Shown: piece by piece, positions 11,237 through 22,173 of the stretch
How positions within the stretch are numbered: position 1 is the stretch's first letter
Layout: each line of letters begins with the position of its first letter
Source: Mansonella perstans
Lineage: Eukaryota > Nematoda > Chromadorea > Rhabditida > Onchocercidae
DNA length: 33,502 nt
Assembly (NCBI GenBank): GCA_037074765.1
Contig: JBAMDO010000360.1
Span: 1 to 33,502 of the forward strand
Reading direction: 5' to 3'
The notes under the pieces: generated by a model
The model's database searches: none
What the model was told of the DNA's origin: nothing
What the model saw: the letters and a program-made list of their open reading frames with translations, nothing else
Program-made: the position numbers and the translations under genes

Positions 11237-12861
11237 CAATTAAAATTAATAGATTATTATAATTATTATTTCAATGTCCTTGTAGCACAGGTAATAGTGC
11301 AGTTTGGGAGAATGAAATGAAATGATCCTTTATAATAATGAAAATAGAAATCACTCCAGCTGTCCTATCTTTCTCAACTTGATACAAATCATTTTAACAA
11401 ATGGGAACAAATATATGAGTCAGAAAAAAATAAAAAATGCCTGTAGTGGTGAGAAGAAATTATCAAATATATTTCAACCAAGACTAACGATTAAAAAATA
11501 ATCCACCATTTCTATACCGACATTGGTCGTAAATGAATGAGAATAGAGGGAGAGGGACTGCCACCAGCAATCGTTTCACCTGAGAATATACACTTCACAA
11601 ACACAACCAATACGCACACATACATACACATACGACGCATAACCCAGTAAAATCAGTTCATCGCTCTCATAACTGGGAACAGTGAAATATAGATTGTCAC
11701 ATGTGCAACATACATCCGGCACTTGTGACAATAACTAAGGCACAATCATATTACTACTTCTACATTCGAACGGTTCTCTGATAGCAGTACCTATCAGGCA
11801 GGTATTATCCATCATTGTTTCTCATATGCGTATCTTCGAAGATAAAGAATATTCGCTTGTCTTGTCTCTATTATATCCGAAAATATGTTATATAGGCTCA
11901 AACAATATTTATTTAACCTTTGTCCATTGGTAATTCAAGAGTTGAACGTGAAATGCAAGTTATTAAAAACCTCGTTATTTTCATCTAACAAATGCTAAAT
12001 AACAGTCACTGAATATACATCTTTCAACAAATTCACTGCAAATCCTTGCTATACAATTGCAGTTTGATTCCATGAATTTCCTATTTCGTCGTGTTTACCT
12101 TTTACAATTATATTTATATTTAAAAAAAAACCCCGGAAATTTTCAATTTAACTTAAGCTGGCATGATTCTCATCACTTATACAATACAGTCTTTGCTAGA
12201 TCTTATAAAAAATGATGCTGACTGACCATTCTTTTGCATTTCTAGATTATCTTTTTAGTCAAAACGAATTCATTTGTTTGAAAATATCAGTTTGCTGGAA
12301 AAATCTGTTGAACATAAAGGTCTAGAGTAGAAAAGATCCGAATGGTATCTTTTGTTGGATAAGAATACAAAAATCTGTAGAGGAATATGAGCACTTAAAG
12401 TTTCTTCTTGAAAGCACAAAGGAAGTAGTGTTGAGTAGAATGAAGCAAAGGATAAAATGAAAAGGCAGAATTTAATCAATGAAATCGCGGAGAAGAGTGA
12501 GAGAAATATTCTCATCTATAAATAAGATTCTTACAAGTTCAAATTACTAACATTTGTCTATGAATATCGATCTATTTCAAAAGATTTGATGTAAAGATCA
12601 AATTATGATAAACTGATTTACAAGACTGATAAACGAAGCGCTGTAACTAAGCAACTAATATTACTAATATAAACAAATTATTGTAAAAAAAAAAAAAACA
12701 CCTTACTATTCCCAATTAATAATTTGTAACAAAACAATGCAAAAAAATAACGTTGAAGACATAAACAACGAATTTGTTAACATGCCAAAGATGTAATATA
12801 ATCCTACATAGTCCCTAGAAATAATCTCTGGATGGATTCCTTTAATAGACAATATCAAAAC

Positions 12862-13338
12862 CTACTTAGTTATCCATTCGACCGTATCACGAAGATAATC
12901 TGGAAGAAGCCGGTCAAGCCGGCTATTGATTTTGCTAGACGCCAGTATAATTACGACAAGCTTGACCACTCAAAATAAATCCTGCTTAACAAACGTCTTC
13001 ATCTCTTTGTATTAACTCTCACAATGCTTCCGACGAATTTGGAGAAACAATCTAAAATACAAATATTAATTCTCTATATTTTGTGGATATATTCAGTAAT
13101 TTACTCGAATTGTATGCGAGATAAATTTGAATATCACTATTTCTGGCCATAAAAGAATAAAAGAAGTTCACGTAAGGACTGTCATTAACTTTAGGATACA
13201 CTGAACAAATAGATATCACATGATAAGCATACAACGATGCATTGATAGGATCCAATTGATGTGTGATGCATCCGAGTTGTTCCATTAGTAATTTGCGGAT
13301 TCGTCCTATCCAATTGATTTCAAAATTGAAAGATTGTC
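12862..13338 (-). CDS. Two putative 3' exons of an unidentified gene
   Basis: Not recognised. Exon A at 13338-13105 follows an excellent acceptor (CATACTTCAG|GA) and reads 77 codons openly, including NFEINWIGRIRKLLMEQLG and LDPINASLYAYHVI; it may end at TCGA|GTAAAT. Exon B at 12968-12862 follows TTTTGAG|TG, is phase-compatible with A, and ends in INSRLDRLLPDYLRDTVEWI just before TK and a stop. Residue composition (Leu, Asp, Arg, Trp, Cys) is richer than the AT-driven noise frames around it, which is the main reason to believe it. I found no upstream exons between 13339 and 15307, so the 5' part is missing, lies outside what I can read, or has decayed. The A-B junction is inference; exon A could alternatively read through to a stop at 13052. 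Confidence 0.35.
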
Positions 13339-15307
13339 CTGAAGTATGAAGAAGAAAAAGAAGAAGCAAAAGGAAAATGTTGTTGCATATCTTAATATCA
13401 TTACAAAGAAGCAGGTGATATATTGCTATTTGTCAGTATCGGGTCACTATATGTGATCTAAACGAAATCACACAAATTTGGATCACAATTCAGTCATATG
13501 TGAAAATTACACACGGAATATGTACATAAATGAATTAATTTCGATAAGCTTTTTTTCCGCCTTTATTTTTGGATGAAATATACTTTCGACATTAGCACTG
13601 CTTCACAAATTTTCCATGAAAGATTTCAATGATATTTATTATAAGTTATGGATCATTTAGATTCTATCACTTGATTATATGCTTCAGAATCTTCCGGAAA
13701 GCATCTGTCGATATCTTTTCATTATGGTCAACCCTTTCTATGATTTATTGAAAAAACGCGATAAGATCTAAAATGATTATCTTCTATATTGATAAAAGAA
13801 TGCATGTGAAGTTTTGAGAAATGAGAAAAATTGTATGAGATATATATAAAATGAAATGAACTCTTATCTTTTGATGATTTTCTCATTAATCAAAAGAGCA
13901 AAAGATACAATTTTCAATATTTGTATTTTTTCTCTTTTTATAATGCATTTTATCAACTTTTGAACAATTAGTACCTTTATTGTTTACTATCAGTAATTAA
14001 TGGAAATGAAATGATTTTTCGATGTTTGCATAATCCATTGATTCGCACATTATATTTTTTTTTTTTTTTTTTTGTTCCATAAAAATTCTCACAATTTTGA
14101 TGGATTTTGAATAGGAAATTTTATAATATTTCTTATTATAAGTGTTAATGAGTGAATTGACGCTGATTATTTTTGAGCAAAAATTGACATTTAATTTGAT
14201 TTTGGGAAATTAGCTAGTTAGGGGGGAAAAACGAAAAATTCATGGAATGTTTTGGTGTAGCCATCTTTGCATCATCAATATAAGAAAGAAAATCGAGGCG
14301 TGGATTGTAATCAGTTGCAGCAGTAACTAGGCTAGAATTGCTTATGTGAGAAAGCCTAGCAATATTGAGAGAAGGAGAAGGGAAGGCCTAAGAGGTTCAA
14401 CAATGCGAATTGCTTTGAGGTCTTCTGATCAATTTGTGCGAATATGTACTCGCCATGTTGGAGCAGATTGAAGAAGCCTTTTATGGCAAGGCATTTTTCA
14501 CTTCTCTTTTAGAGCATATGCGTTATTTTACTTCACTGATTGTCTTCGTCTTTTTTTTTTCAGTTTTGTCTAAGACAAAAATTTTTCCTTTAGCAATTGA
14601 TAAATCGAATTGGATGATATTTGAGCTATGAATCGGCTTAAATTATTGTCTGATCATCCTTATATATAATTATTGTGTGAATTAAGTGGAAACGGTATGA
14701 TAAGCTTTAAATTTTGTGAACTGAATTGGTGTGTGTGTGTGTGTGTCTGTGTGGATGTATCTGTAGATAGAGATGAATCATTTTCATGGCTTTTAAGTTG
14801 TTTGCTGTCAGTTTAGTCTCTATCATTTGTATTCACATTTATACTTCATCTTTGAAATTTACTTCAAAAACTGCGCTATATAATTTTTTCAATGTTTTTT
14901 ATCTTCGCGGAGAGAAGCAGCGTTGAAACAATTAAAATTGACATGTAAGGAGAGGGACTATGCATGATATTTTGTAGACATGGATTTTTTTTTTTTTTTT
15001 TGTTATTCGATCGAATACTTTTTCAAATTTTCATTTACCTATTGGAGAATATTTCTGTTTTCTGCTGACTCAGTTTTTTTTTCAAAAATTTTTTTACTTC
15101 AAAGTGCATTTTCCGACATAAACTTGAATATTTTTCATGGATACTTTGAGATTCCGAGATATTTGTTTTCTTTTGAAATCATATTAATAAAAGATTGCTC
15201 TTACTGTTCAAATGAATCGGAATAAAACAATGGAAATCGTTACTTAGTGTACCAATCAAAACTGTGACAAGAACTGGATTTCTTAAAATTTAGGAATAAT
15301 CTAACTG
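13339..15307. other. Intergenic region upstream of synaptogyrin
   Basis: AT-rich, with a T run at 14055-14073, a short GT run near 14730-14746 and a T run at 14984-15001. A hairpin (TCTTTTGAT / ATCAAAAGA) lies at 13867-13897. A G/A-rich stretch at 14290-14470 includes a short arginine-rich open frame (14331-14471) that I could not assign. It probably holds the synaptogyrin promoter. Confidence 0.4.
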
Positions 15308-17167
15308 ATGGAGAATATTCGAGCATATGGTGCTGGCCTGGCTGGTGGACAATTTCAACCCGGTGTTTTCCTGAAAAAACCAGCTGTTATTTTGCGAATC
15401 TTTGCTTTGGTCTGTGAAATAACAAATTTTTATTTATTTATTTTCTTTTTTTTGAAGAATATCTAACTAAATCTTTCATGAAAGGAAATTCTTTTAGTTG
15501 GCTAGTGTTGTTTGCTAGAATGAAGGACGAAACTCTCTGCAACACTTAGCTGAGCCATAGATTTTGCAGTTAAAGATCATGCATCTAAAATATTAAGAAG
15601 ACCAGAGAGATGCACACATCAGTGAAAGTTTCATTTAAGCTAATTGGGCTTGCACAATGGATTGCTGTATCACGTGGCGGTTGGTATACAGAAGAAAATG
15701 GTGGCAAACAAATTTGCCTTTATGCCAACAGTTCGTCGACTTGCTCCTTTGGTTCAGCAATGGGTTTTTTTGCTGTTCTGAGTTCATTGGGTCTACTGTT
15801 TCTAGATGCTAAATTTGAAAAAATTAGTTCGATCTCGACCAGAAAACGAGCTGTGACCATCGATATGATCCTTTGTGGTTTGTTAAGCATTTACATGATT
15901 TTAAAACAATTTTCTGATTAGCGAAAATTTTATTTGGTTTAGAAAAAGGGAAACATTAGATACAGTCTTGAAGGTTTATTTCTTGAATATGGCCTTCCTT
16001 CAAAATCCTTAAGGCTCCTTCATTTTCACTAATGCGGAGTTTTTGTAGCCGTCTTTGTTTATTCTTTGAGCTATTTTTTCTTCATAATTCTCTCAGTTTT
16101 TGAGCGGACATCAAAGACTTTACCCAGTAACACTTGAAAAGAATCCATTAAGAGCCTTAGATATTTAAAATGTTTTAATATTTTGAAACTCTGAATTTCA
16201 AAATAGATTAGGATTTCAAAATTATTTTTTCTCAGATTTCAAATTAATCTGGAAAATGCTGCTTAGAAAAGAGTAAGTCATAATTTTCAGCATTGCTGGC
16301 GTTCTTATTTCTGATAACTTTTTTTTCGCTATGGTCAAAGTATGGTGAGGTGGATATAAGTAAAACATATGACGGTGGTATGGCCAAAAGCGCCATCTTT
16401 TTCTCGTTTGTGTCTTTCGTTACTTGGGTAATTTTTTAGTCTTGTTTCATTAAATATAGCAAATTATTTTTGTTCCATTACTGGAATATTAGAAGAGAAT
16501 TTTTGAATTTAACATAAGATCGATTTTAACGAGCCGGGAAAAATATGGATTTCAATTCAATTTTACCTCTTGCATACTTCTTGCTGCTCCTAGTAGACTT
16601 TTTATAATTACCGACACCAAAAGTAGTTGGTTTTTTACGAAAAAATTACTATCAAAATCTCATCGATTCTAGGGAGCGGCTGCGTTTTTGGCATGGCGAC
16701 GGTATGAAGAGGGTTCGATAACAAATTTCATAGCATCCTATGAACAAGATTTTACAAGTGGCGTACAAACTGGACCAGATTACGGTTATGGAGGTGAAAG
16801 CGATATCGGCGTTTCTGGCTAGTTTATTTTGGAAAATGGGCTATTCTAATTGCGTTGAAATCAAATCAAGTTATGAAAGACAATCGAAAAAGAACCTTAA
16901 GTTGTATTATGAAAAAACATGAGATTTAATCGAGGAATTTACATCTAATATTATTTTTTCAAGCATTTCAAGTTATAGACATGAATAGCTGTTCGGAATA
17001 CTGTGCCATATATAACTGATATAAAAACTCAATTTTTTCTTGAGAAGTATAAAATTCAAAATGTTTCAGGACATAGTGACAGAACTGTATATCAAAACGC
17101 TCCGTTTACAGCAATAAATACAGCAGAATCTCCAGTTGATATTACAAAAAGTTACCAGGGATATTAG
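15308..17167 (+). CDS. sng-1: Synaptogyrin, five exons
   Basis: Synaptogyrins are four-pass MARVEL-domain proteins of synaptic and other secretory vesicles. Exons: 15308-15413, 15629-15877, 16291-16427, 16673-16793, 17070-17167; phases all join, giving 236 aa (human synaptogyrin-1 is 233). The N-terminus MENIRAYGAGLAGGQFQPGV is the family signature. Four hydrophobic segments follow, roughly at 28-48, 75-95, 113-130 and 152-172. Between segments 1 and 2 the lumenal loop carries the expected Cys pair (QICLYANSSSTCSFG). The conserved KISSISTRKRAVTIDM lies before segment 3 and FLAWRRYEEGS after segment 4. The cytoplasmic tail is Tyr/Gly-rich and ends in SYQGY, like vertebrate tails. Donor 1 (TCT|GTGAAA) and acceptor 2 (TGAAAG|TT) are poor matches to consensus but fit the family alignment exactly. 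Confidence 0.93.
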
Positions 17168-20100
17168 CTAATTCTTTTTTTTCCTTTTCTTCGACAGAGC
17201 AGAAAATGTATAGCTCAGATATGTACAAATATATTTTCCGACAAATATTTTCCCGACATTTTTTTTTGAAATTGTGCCTTATAATTGGAACAGATCAGTA
17301 ATTACTGTTGATCCAAATAAAGAACAAGTCATTGTTCTGTCGAAACTTCGGTTTTAGGGGAATCATTACCTCTGATTCTTATTTGTTTTAGGAGGAAGGT
17401 CGCAAAATATTGAAAAGATAAAAGGGCATTATTGCTAGAATTAAAATAGCAAGTGCTAATCTTTTTGTAATGTACTTTTTCGGATCATTTACATGTAATT
17501 TCTATTACATTTAAAAAAAATTCCTCTAATCCCTAATAATTTACGCAGGTAATTCTTGAAAAAAATCGATTTTCAAATCTTTAATGGTCTGCGATTCATG
17601 CCTGAATGATAGGGTGATATATTATTGCTTTTCAAAAGTTCAGTATGTGTGTTTTTTCAAACCACTTTATTTTGCTTAGAAATTTCATCCTGCTTCACTT
17701 ATTGTGAATTGTATCTAGCGAACTGTATAACCGGTTTTATGAATTGTAGCTCAGCTTTAGGGATTGCTTGAAAAATGTGGATTTTTTCCAAGTTTTTGTA
17801 TTTACAATTATATGCAATTTAACTTAATATTTTTGTCGCAACAATTTCGTTAAACTTTTTTACACGAAAGACAGACTATGTTCCATAGTTCTCCAACTTT
17901 TTGCACTGCTTAATCTTTTGATAAATAATAAAAGTGTAACTATAGGGAATGAAGCAGTTAAGAAATTAAAGTTATTTAAATGTATCTTCTAATATGGTAC
18001 ATATTTAAAGTGTTAGTTTTGCATGTAACTTGAAGAAAAGTTTTGAAAAAATTAGCTGCCAATTTATTTAATCATTGTTAACTATATCTTGGCATCAAGT
18101 GTTTTATGACAAATATCCAATAAAATAGGCAAAAAAAAGAAAAGGAAAAAGATAGAATATTCTAATGAATACTTCCAAATGAATAATTCTGGTAACCATC
18201 TCATATTTTTCAACTTATTGCTAAAAATTCTTAATATGATGTGAAATATGCTTTCATTTATCGAATCATAAGACATAAAATAGAATAAAGAAATGATGCT
18301 ACAAGACAATTTAGTTGTAGCTTGTGAAAATGCAAACAAAAATGGTAAAAGTGATGTACAATAAATGTAGAATAAATGAGAAAAAATGTAAAATCAAGTA
18401 AATGATTCGCTATAGCTATTATATTATTTGAACGATTTACCTCTTTTGTTACTTCATTCATAAATTCCCAAAGAAAATATTAAACTCATTACTGCCATTT
18501 TCTGTTCACACTTTTTTCCACACTAATTTATTCCTTTCATTCCTTCTTCATTTCATTACAACGATGTAAGAAAAATAAATGAAAAAAAATTAGCTTGAAC
18601 AGTGACTCGATTAAATTAATGGCTGCAAAACGATCGAGCAGTATCACCGGATATTCTATGCATTTGATTATTGATATTGAATTTGCAATATCAAAGAAAT
18701 CATGTATTCGCTTTTGGCATAAATTTACATTACTAACCATTTACTTTTATCCATTTGATGATAAAATGTTTGGTAGTCCCGGAAATTTCATTTTTTCGAA
18801 AACCTTGTTATAAAGCAGAAAACTGAGTTCCAAAAGTGATACTGCTGACGTTGACGGCTGCAGAAATTATTTGTTCGAATTTGTTCTAAATAAGCTGCAG
18901 TGAAAATCCTCTTAACCAAAGTTGACAATTTCTTTTCTTTAATTCAATAATGGAATTTCGATATATAATTCTATTAGATTTGATTCTTTCCTGATTTTTT
19001 AGGTAAAATTAATTTGCTGCAGTTTCGAGAAAAAAAAAAAAAAAAAAAAAAAACGAAACAGGAGCAAATTTGATAGTTTTGAGTTTTCGAATGTCAAAAA
19101 AAGACAAAAAATAAAGTGAAAAACCTGTTCTGACAAATTTACATACACTACTCTTCACTTAATTACGTTCATTTTTTTAGATAAATTTAAAAGACACAGC
19201 TTTGTGTATTTTTATTTTGTTTATCATTTGACAAAAGAAAATTAATTCAAACAAAACTTTTTATTTTGTTCTAAAGAAGCTAAAAATTGCAGAATAAATT
19301 AACGACTGAGATCTGACATTTTTTGAAGTTGCAATAAATACTTTTGCTGTGTGAGTGTCAGCTCCTTTGCTTTGTAGTTACATACAATTCGTTCAGACAT
19401 AATTACAAATCGAAACTGAATGTTGCAAAGTCAGTATAAATTACTCTTTAGAGATTAATAGTTAGGATGCAGTTAGAAGGCTATCATATCCTCGACTGAA
19501 TAGCTGTTCAGTTTAAAACAAAGTTAGTTCACGTTGAAATAACGTATCAAACGAATCGTCGCGATAATTCTTTTTTTTTTTTTGTTTTATCGATTTGTTT
19601 GGTCTAATAAATATTGCTACTAAATAAGCATATGATTAATTAATTATTTGCAGTAAATAAATACATCAATACAATATCATTAAATAATATATATCCGAAA
19701 TAATGAATTATTGTTCTGTTCAATTAGGAAGGAATTATGAAGATGGAAGATTATTTCAATAATTATTCTAATAAATCAAAAGAAAAACACCGTTTTTTCT
19801 CACTTCCTTTTTTCCACTTCCTTTATTAGGTTTAATTCAATCCTAATAATGAATTTAATTTTAATCAGTGCGTATGATATAACTTTTCCATATTCCTTTC
19901 TTTTTCATTTCATCTATGCTTAGCATAATTCTCAATATAGAATTTGGCATTACTATTGTGAATTAAGGATGATCATTTACTTCCAAAAAATATTATCTGT
20001 TTGTGCTCATATCACAATGACAAAAAGTGAAAATTCTGGTGTTAGATCGATCAATAGAGTTTTTTAAACGACCATCTGAAAGAAATTTGAAGCTAAAACG

Positions 20101-20219
20101 AAGTGCAAATTTTGATTCAACAGAAGTGATAGCAATTTAACGTGTAGGTTAATTAAAATTCTTAATAACTCGACAATAATGATGCAAATGAGAGCGAAGT
20201 TATTGTAGCACTATGCTAG
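17168..20219. other. Intergenic region
   Basis: 3 kb of AT-rich DNA after synaptogyrin. The open frames on both strands (for example near 18082-18461 and 18537-18813) are overlapping antisense pairs, rich in Phe/Ile/Ser/Lys, without splice-phase partners; I call none of them. Contains a 24-base A run at 19030-19053 and a T run at 19571-19581. Confidence 0.45.
17316..17321 (+). promoter_or_regulatory. Candidate polyadenylation signal of synaptogyrin
   Basis: AATAAA about 150 nt past the synaptogyrin stop codon. Plausible spacing, but the motif is frequent by chance here. Confidence 0.4.
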
Positions 20220-20800
20220 CAATTATAGTTGCAGGGTGTATTCCTTATCAAATTGCGATTGTGACTATGGTTTACCGAGTCTAATTGTGTCATACGGTCA
20301 TGATGGGAAGAATCATGCGGATGGATTCCCGGGAAAGAATGGGCTATCGGAAATTAACGGTGATTTAGATTGTTGCCAAGGAAATTGATTTTTTGAATAT
20401 TCAGAAGGTTTGATATTTGATCTTCTAATGCTTTTGAAAACATTAAAAGTGTTTGCTTTATTTTCTGCAATCTATTTGTAGAGGATGCAGATCTCCAGCA
20501 CTTGCAGGTCTCGAAGATCCATCCGCATACCGGAAACACCGGGCTTGAATGCTGATGGTGGTGAACAAGATCCTTCTGAACCACTAATAAGTTCTGAAAT
20601 TTCTTTTCTCCGGAAAGAATCACTGTTTGCAAAGAAATTATCCGCCCTATACAAGCAACTTTTTCAGGGTTCATCGGGATAAACTGGACGGAAAGGACAG
20701 CAAGGTGTTGATGGACACATCCCTAAACAATCTGAACCACCGAGACTTCTCAGCATACCAGGCAAGAACATGGGTTTTGTCAATCAAGTTTAAAACAGCG
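20220..20800 (+). pseudogene. Decayed collagen gene
   Basis: Remnants of Gly-X-Y coding sequence appear in at least two frames. At 20281-20350 the frame reads GHDGKNHADGFPGKNGL, with some repeat glycines replaced. After a likely old intron ending TTTGTAG at 20481, a segment reads ALAGLEDPSA in one frame and IPETPGLNADGGEQDPSEP in another, showing a frameshift. At 20664-20725 there is GSSG, a stop, then TGRKGQQGVDGHIPK, ending near IPGKNMGF. Several Gly codons have become Asp or Glu by single base changes. Intact collagens need Gly at every third position without breaks, so this is non-functional. The family (cuticle versus basement-membrane collagen) cannot be settled. Confidence 0.8.
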
Positions 20801-22173
20801 AGCACAGCCCACATTTCCAGTTTACTTTTCCTTTTCGAAATAATCGTTGAAATTCTCTTTAAAACATTTTAAAAAACAAGAGAAAAATAACTCATTTTGA
20901 CCGAAGTCAAATCATGAAAAATGAAATCGATGAAATACGGCGCTGTCAGGAGCAGAGGTTTAACGGGCACTTTTGAGTGGATCGTACGACCAATGTTCAA
21001 ATCCATATACAGCTCCAGGTTATTAAAAAAATAAAATTAAAGCAGATTCTGTCAATCAGAATTGAAGTTTATTTTTACTACATCAAATGGACATTTCAAA
21101 TAAACAACACTTTGATGCAAATTTGTTTGATGTAATACTAGGTTCATTAAACAATTTACTTTTTACAGTAACAACAATTGCTGGATACTTATTTCTATTT
21201 AATTTGCATTTTAAATTCTTAGACAAACTATCCACTCGGAAATAGAAGGGATTCTGAAATTGTTTTGTTCATCAGTATCATATTGTAAAATGAAATGCGA
21301 TATATTATTACTGGTTCATAAAAAATCTTTATGAACCAATTTTACTTCTGTTCCATGAAGAAAATATCAAACTGAAAGCAATTCGGAAAGTTTTTTTTTC
21401 CCAAAAATGAAACGTTTTGAACAATTGTGTTTGATTCAAAACGGTCCCTAAAAATATGTGTTATTGATAATTAAAAAGTAATTTTAAGGAATAATGGAAA
21501 TGAGCAAGTGAGATGATTAACTATATCATACTGACAATAATGATTATGACAAAACTAAGTTAAACCATGAAGAAATAAACGATACATTCTTGAGCGATTA
21601 ATATCATTGATGAATCGATTTTCGTTACTTTTTTTTATAGTACTTGTGCACTGATTCAAGATGGAAATTTTTAAATAAACGGATTTCCAGGAATGTCTTT
21701 CGTTTCTTCATTCCTCAATAAAACAAACAAAAAATAGTTCACAGAGAATAATTGTTACTGATCGGTATACTAGCTAAAAAAGAAATTTCATTCACAACAA
21801 AAAAATTGAAGAATTAAGAAATGGATTTAAAAAAAAAAAGTGTTATTTGCTGTTTCTCTTTTACAGTGATCTATTCGCAAATTTTTAACATTTTCAAACC
21901 AGCATCAGATAAATTGGATTAGTGAAAAAAATCTTAAGCAACCTTGTTTTAACAGTAATTTTTAACAAAATTTAACTTTATGAGAATTGTAAAAGCAAAA
22001 TATATGTTCCGGTAGTTCACGTAAGACAGAGTGACATTATTATAAAACCGATGAAAAAGATTTACGAAACAGTGAATGATATATCCATATAGAGCATATG
22101 ATTTTACTAAATTCGATAATAATTTTTTTTAATGAAATCAGTGAACAGTGGTGTTGATTTGAATTTCTCAAAA
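20801..22173. other. Intergenic region after the collagen remnant
   Basis: No supported gene. The short stretch at 20915-21020 is less AT-rich and might be a further degraded part of the collagen copy, but no Gly-X-Y pattern is visible. The remainder is probably 3' flank of the IgCAM gene. Confidence 0.4.

Larger units (their letters stand above)
10047..12861. other. Intergenic or unassigned region
   Basis: No exon I can support. Contains a 23-base A run at 11214-11236, the 26-bp tandem repeat at 10774-10825, and simple A/T tracts. The longest open frame, about 81 codons on the minus strand at 12270-12515, is hydrophobic and AT-driven, has no fitting splice neighbours, and is not called as a gene. 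Upstream DNA of the MOB gene lies in the first kilobase. Confidence 0.45.

Noticed and set aside
12270..12515. Hydrophobic 81-codon minus-strand frame starting like a signal peptide
   Set aside because: Phe/Leu/Ser-rich throughout, no domain, and its phase does not fit the exon at 12862; likely chance.
18082..18813. Cluster of overlapping frames on both strands
   Set aside because: Mutually antisense and low in complexity, without splice evidence.
20354..20674. 106-codon minus-strand frame
   Set aside because: Antisense to the collagen remnant; the plus strand carries the Gly-X-Y signal.
20915..21020. Possible tRNA-like segment around GTTCAAATCC
   Set aside because: The T-loop-like string is present but no acceptor stem, D-arm or anticodon arm can be folded around it.
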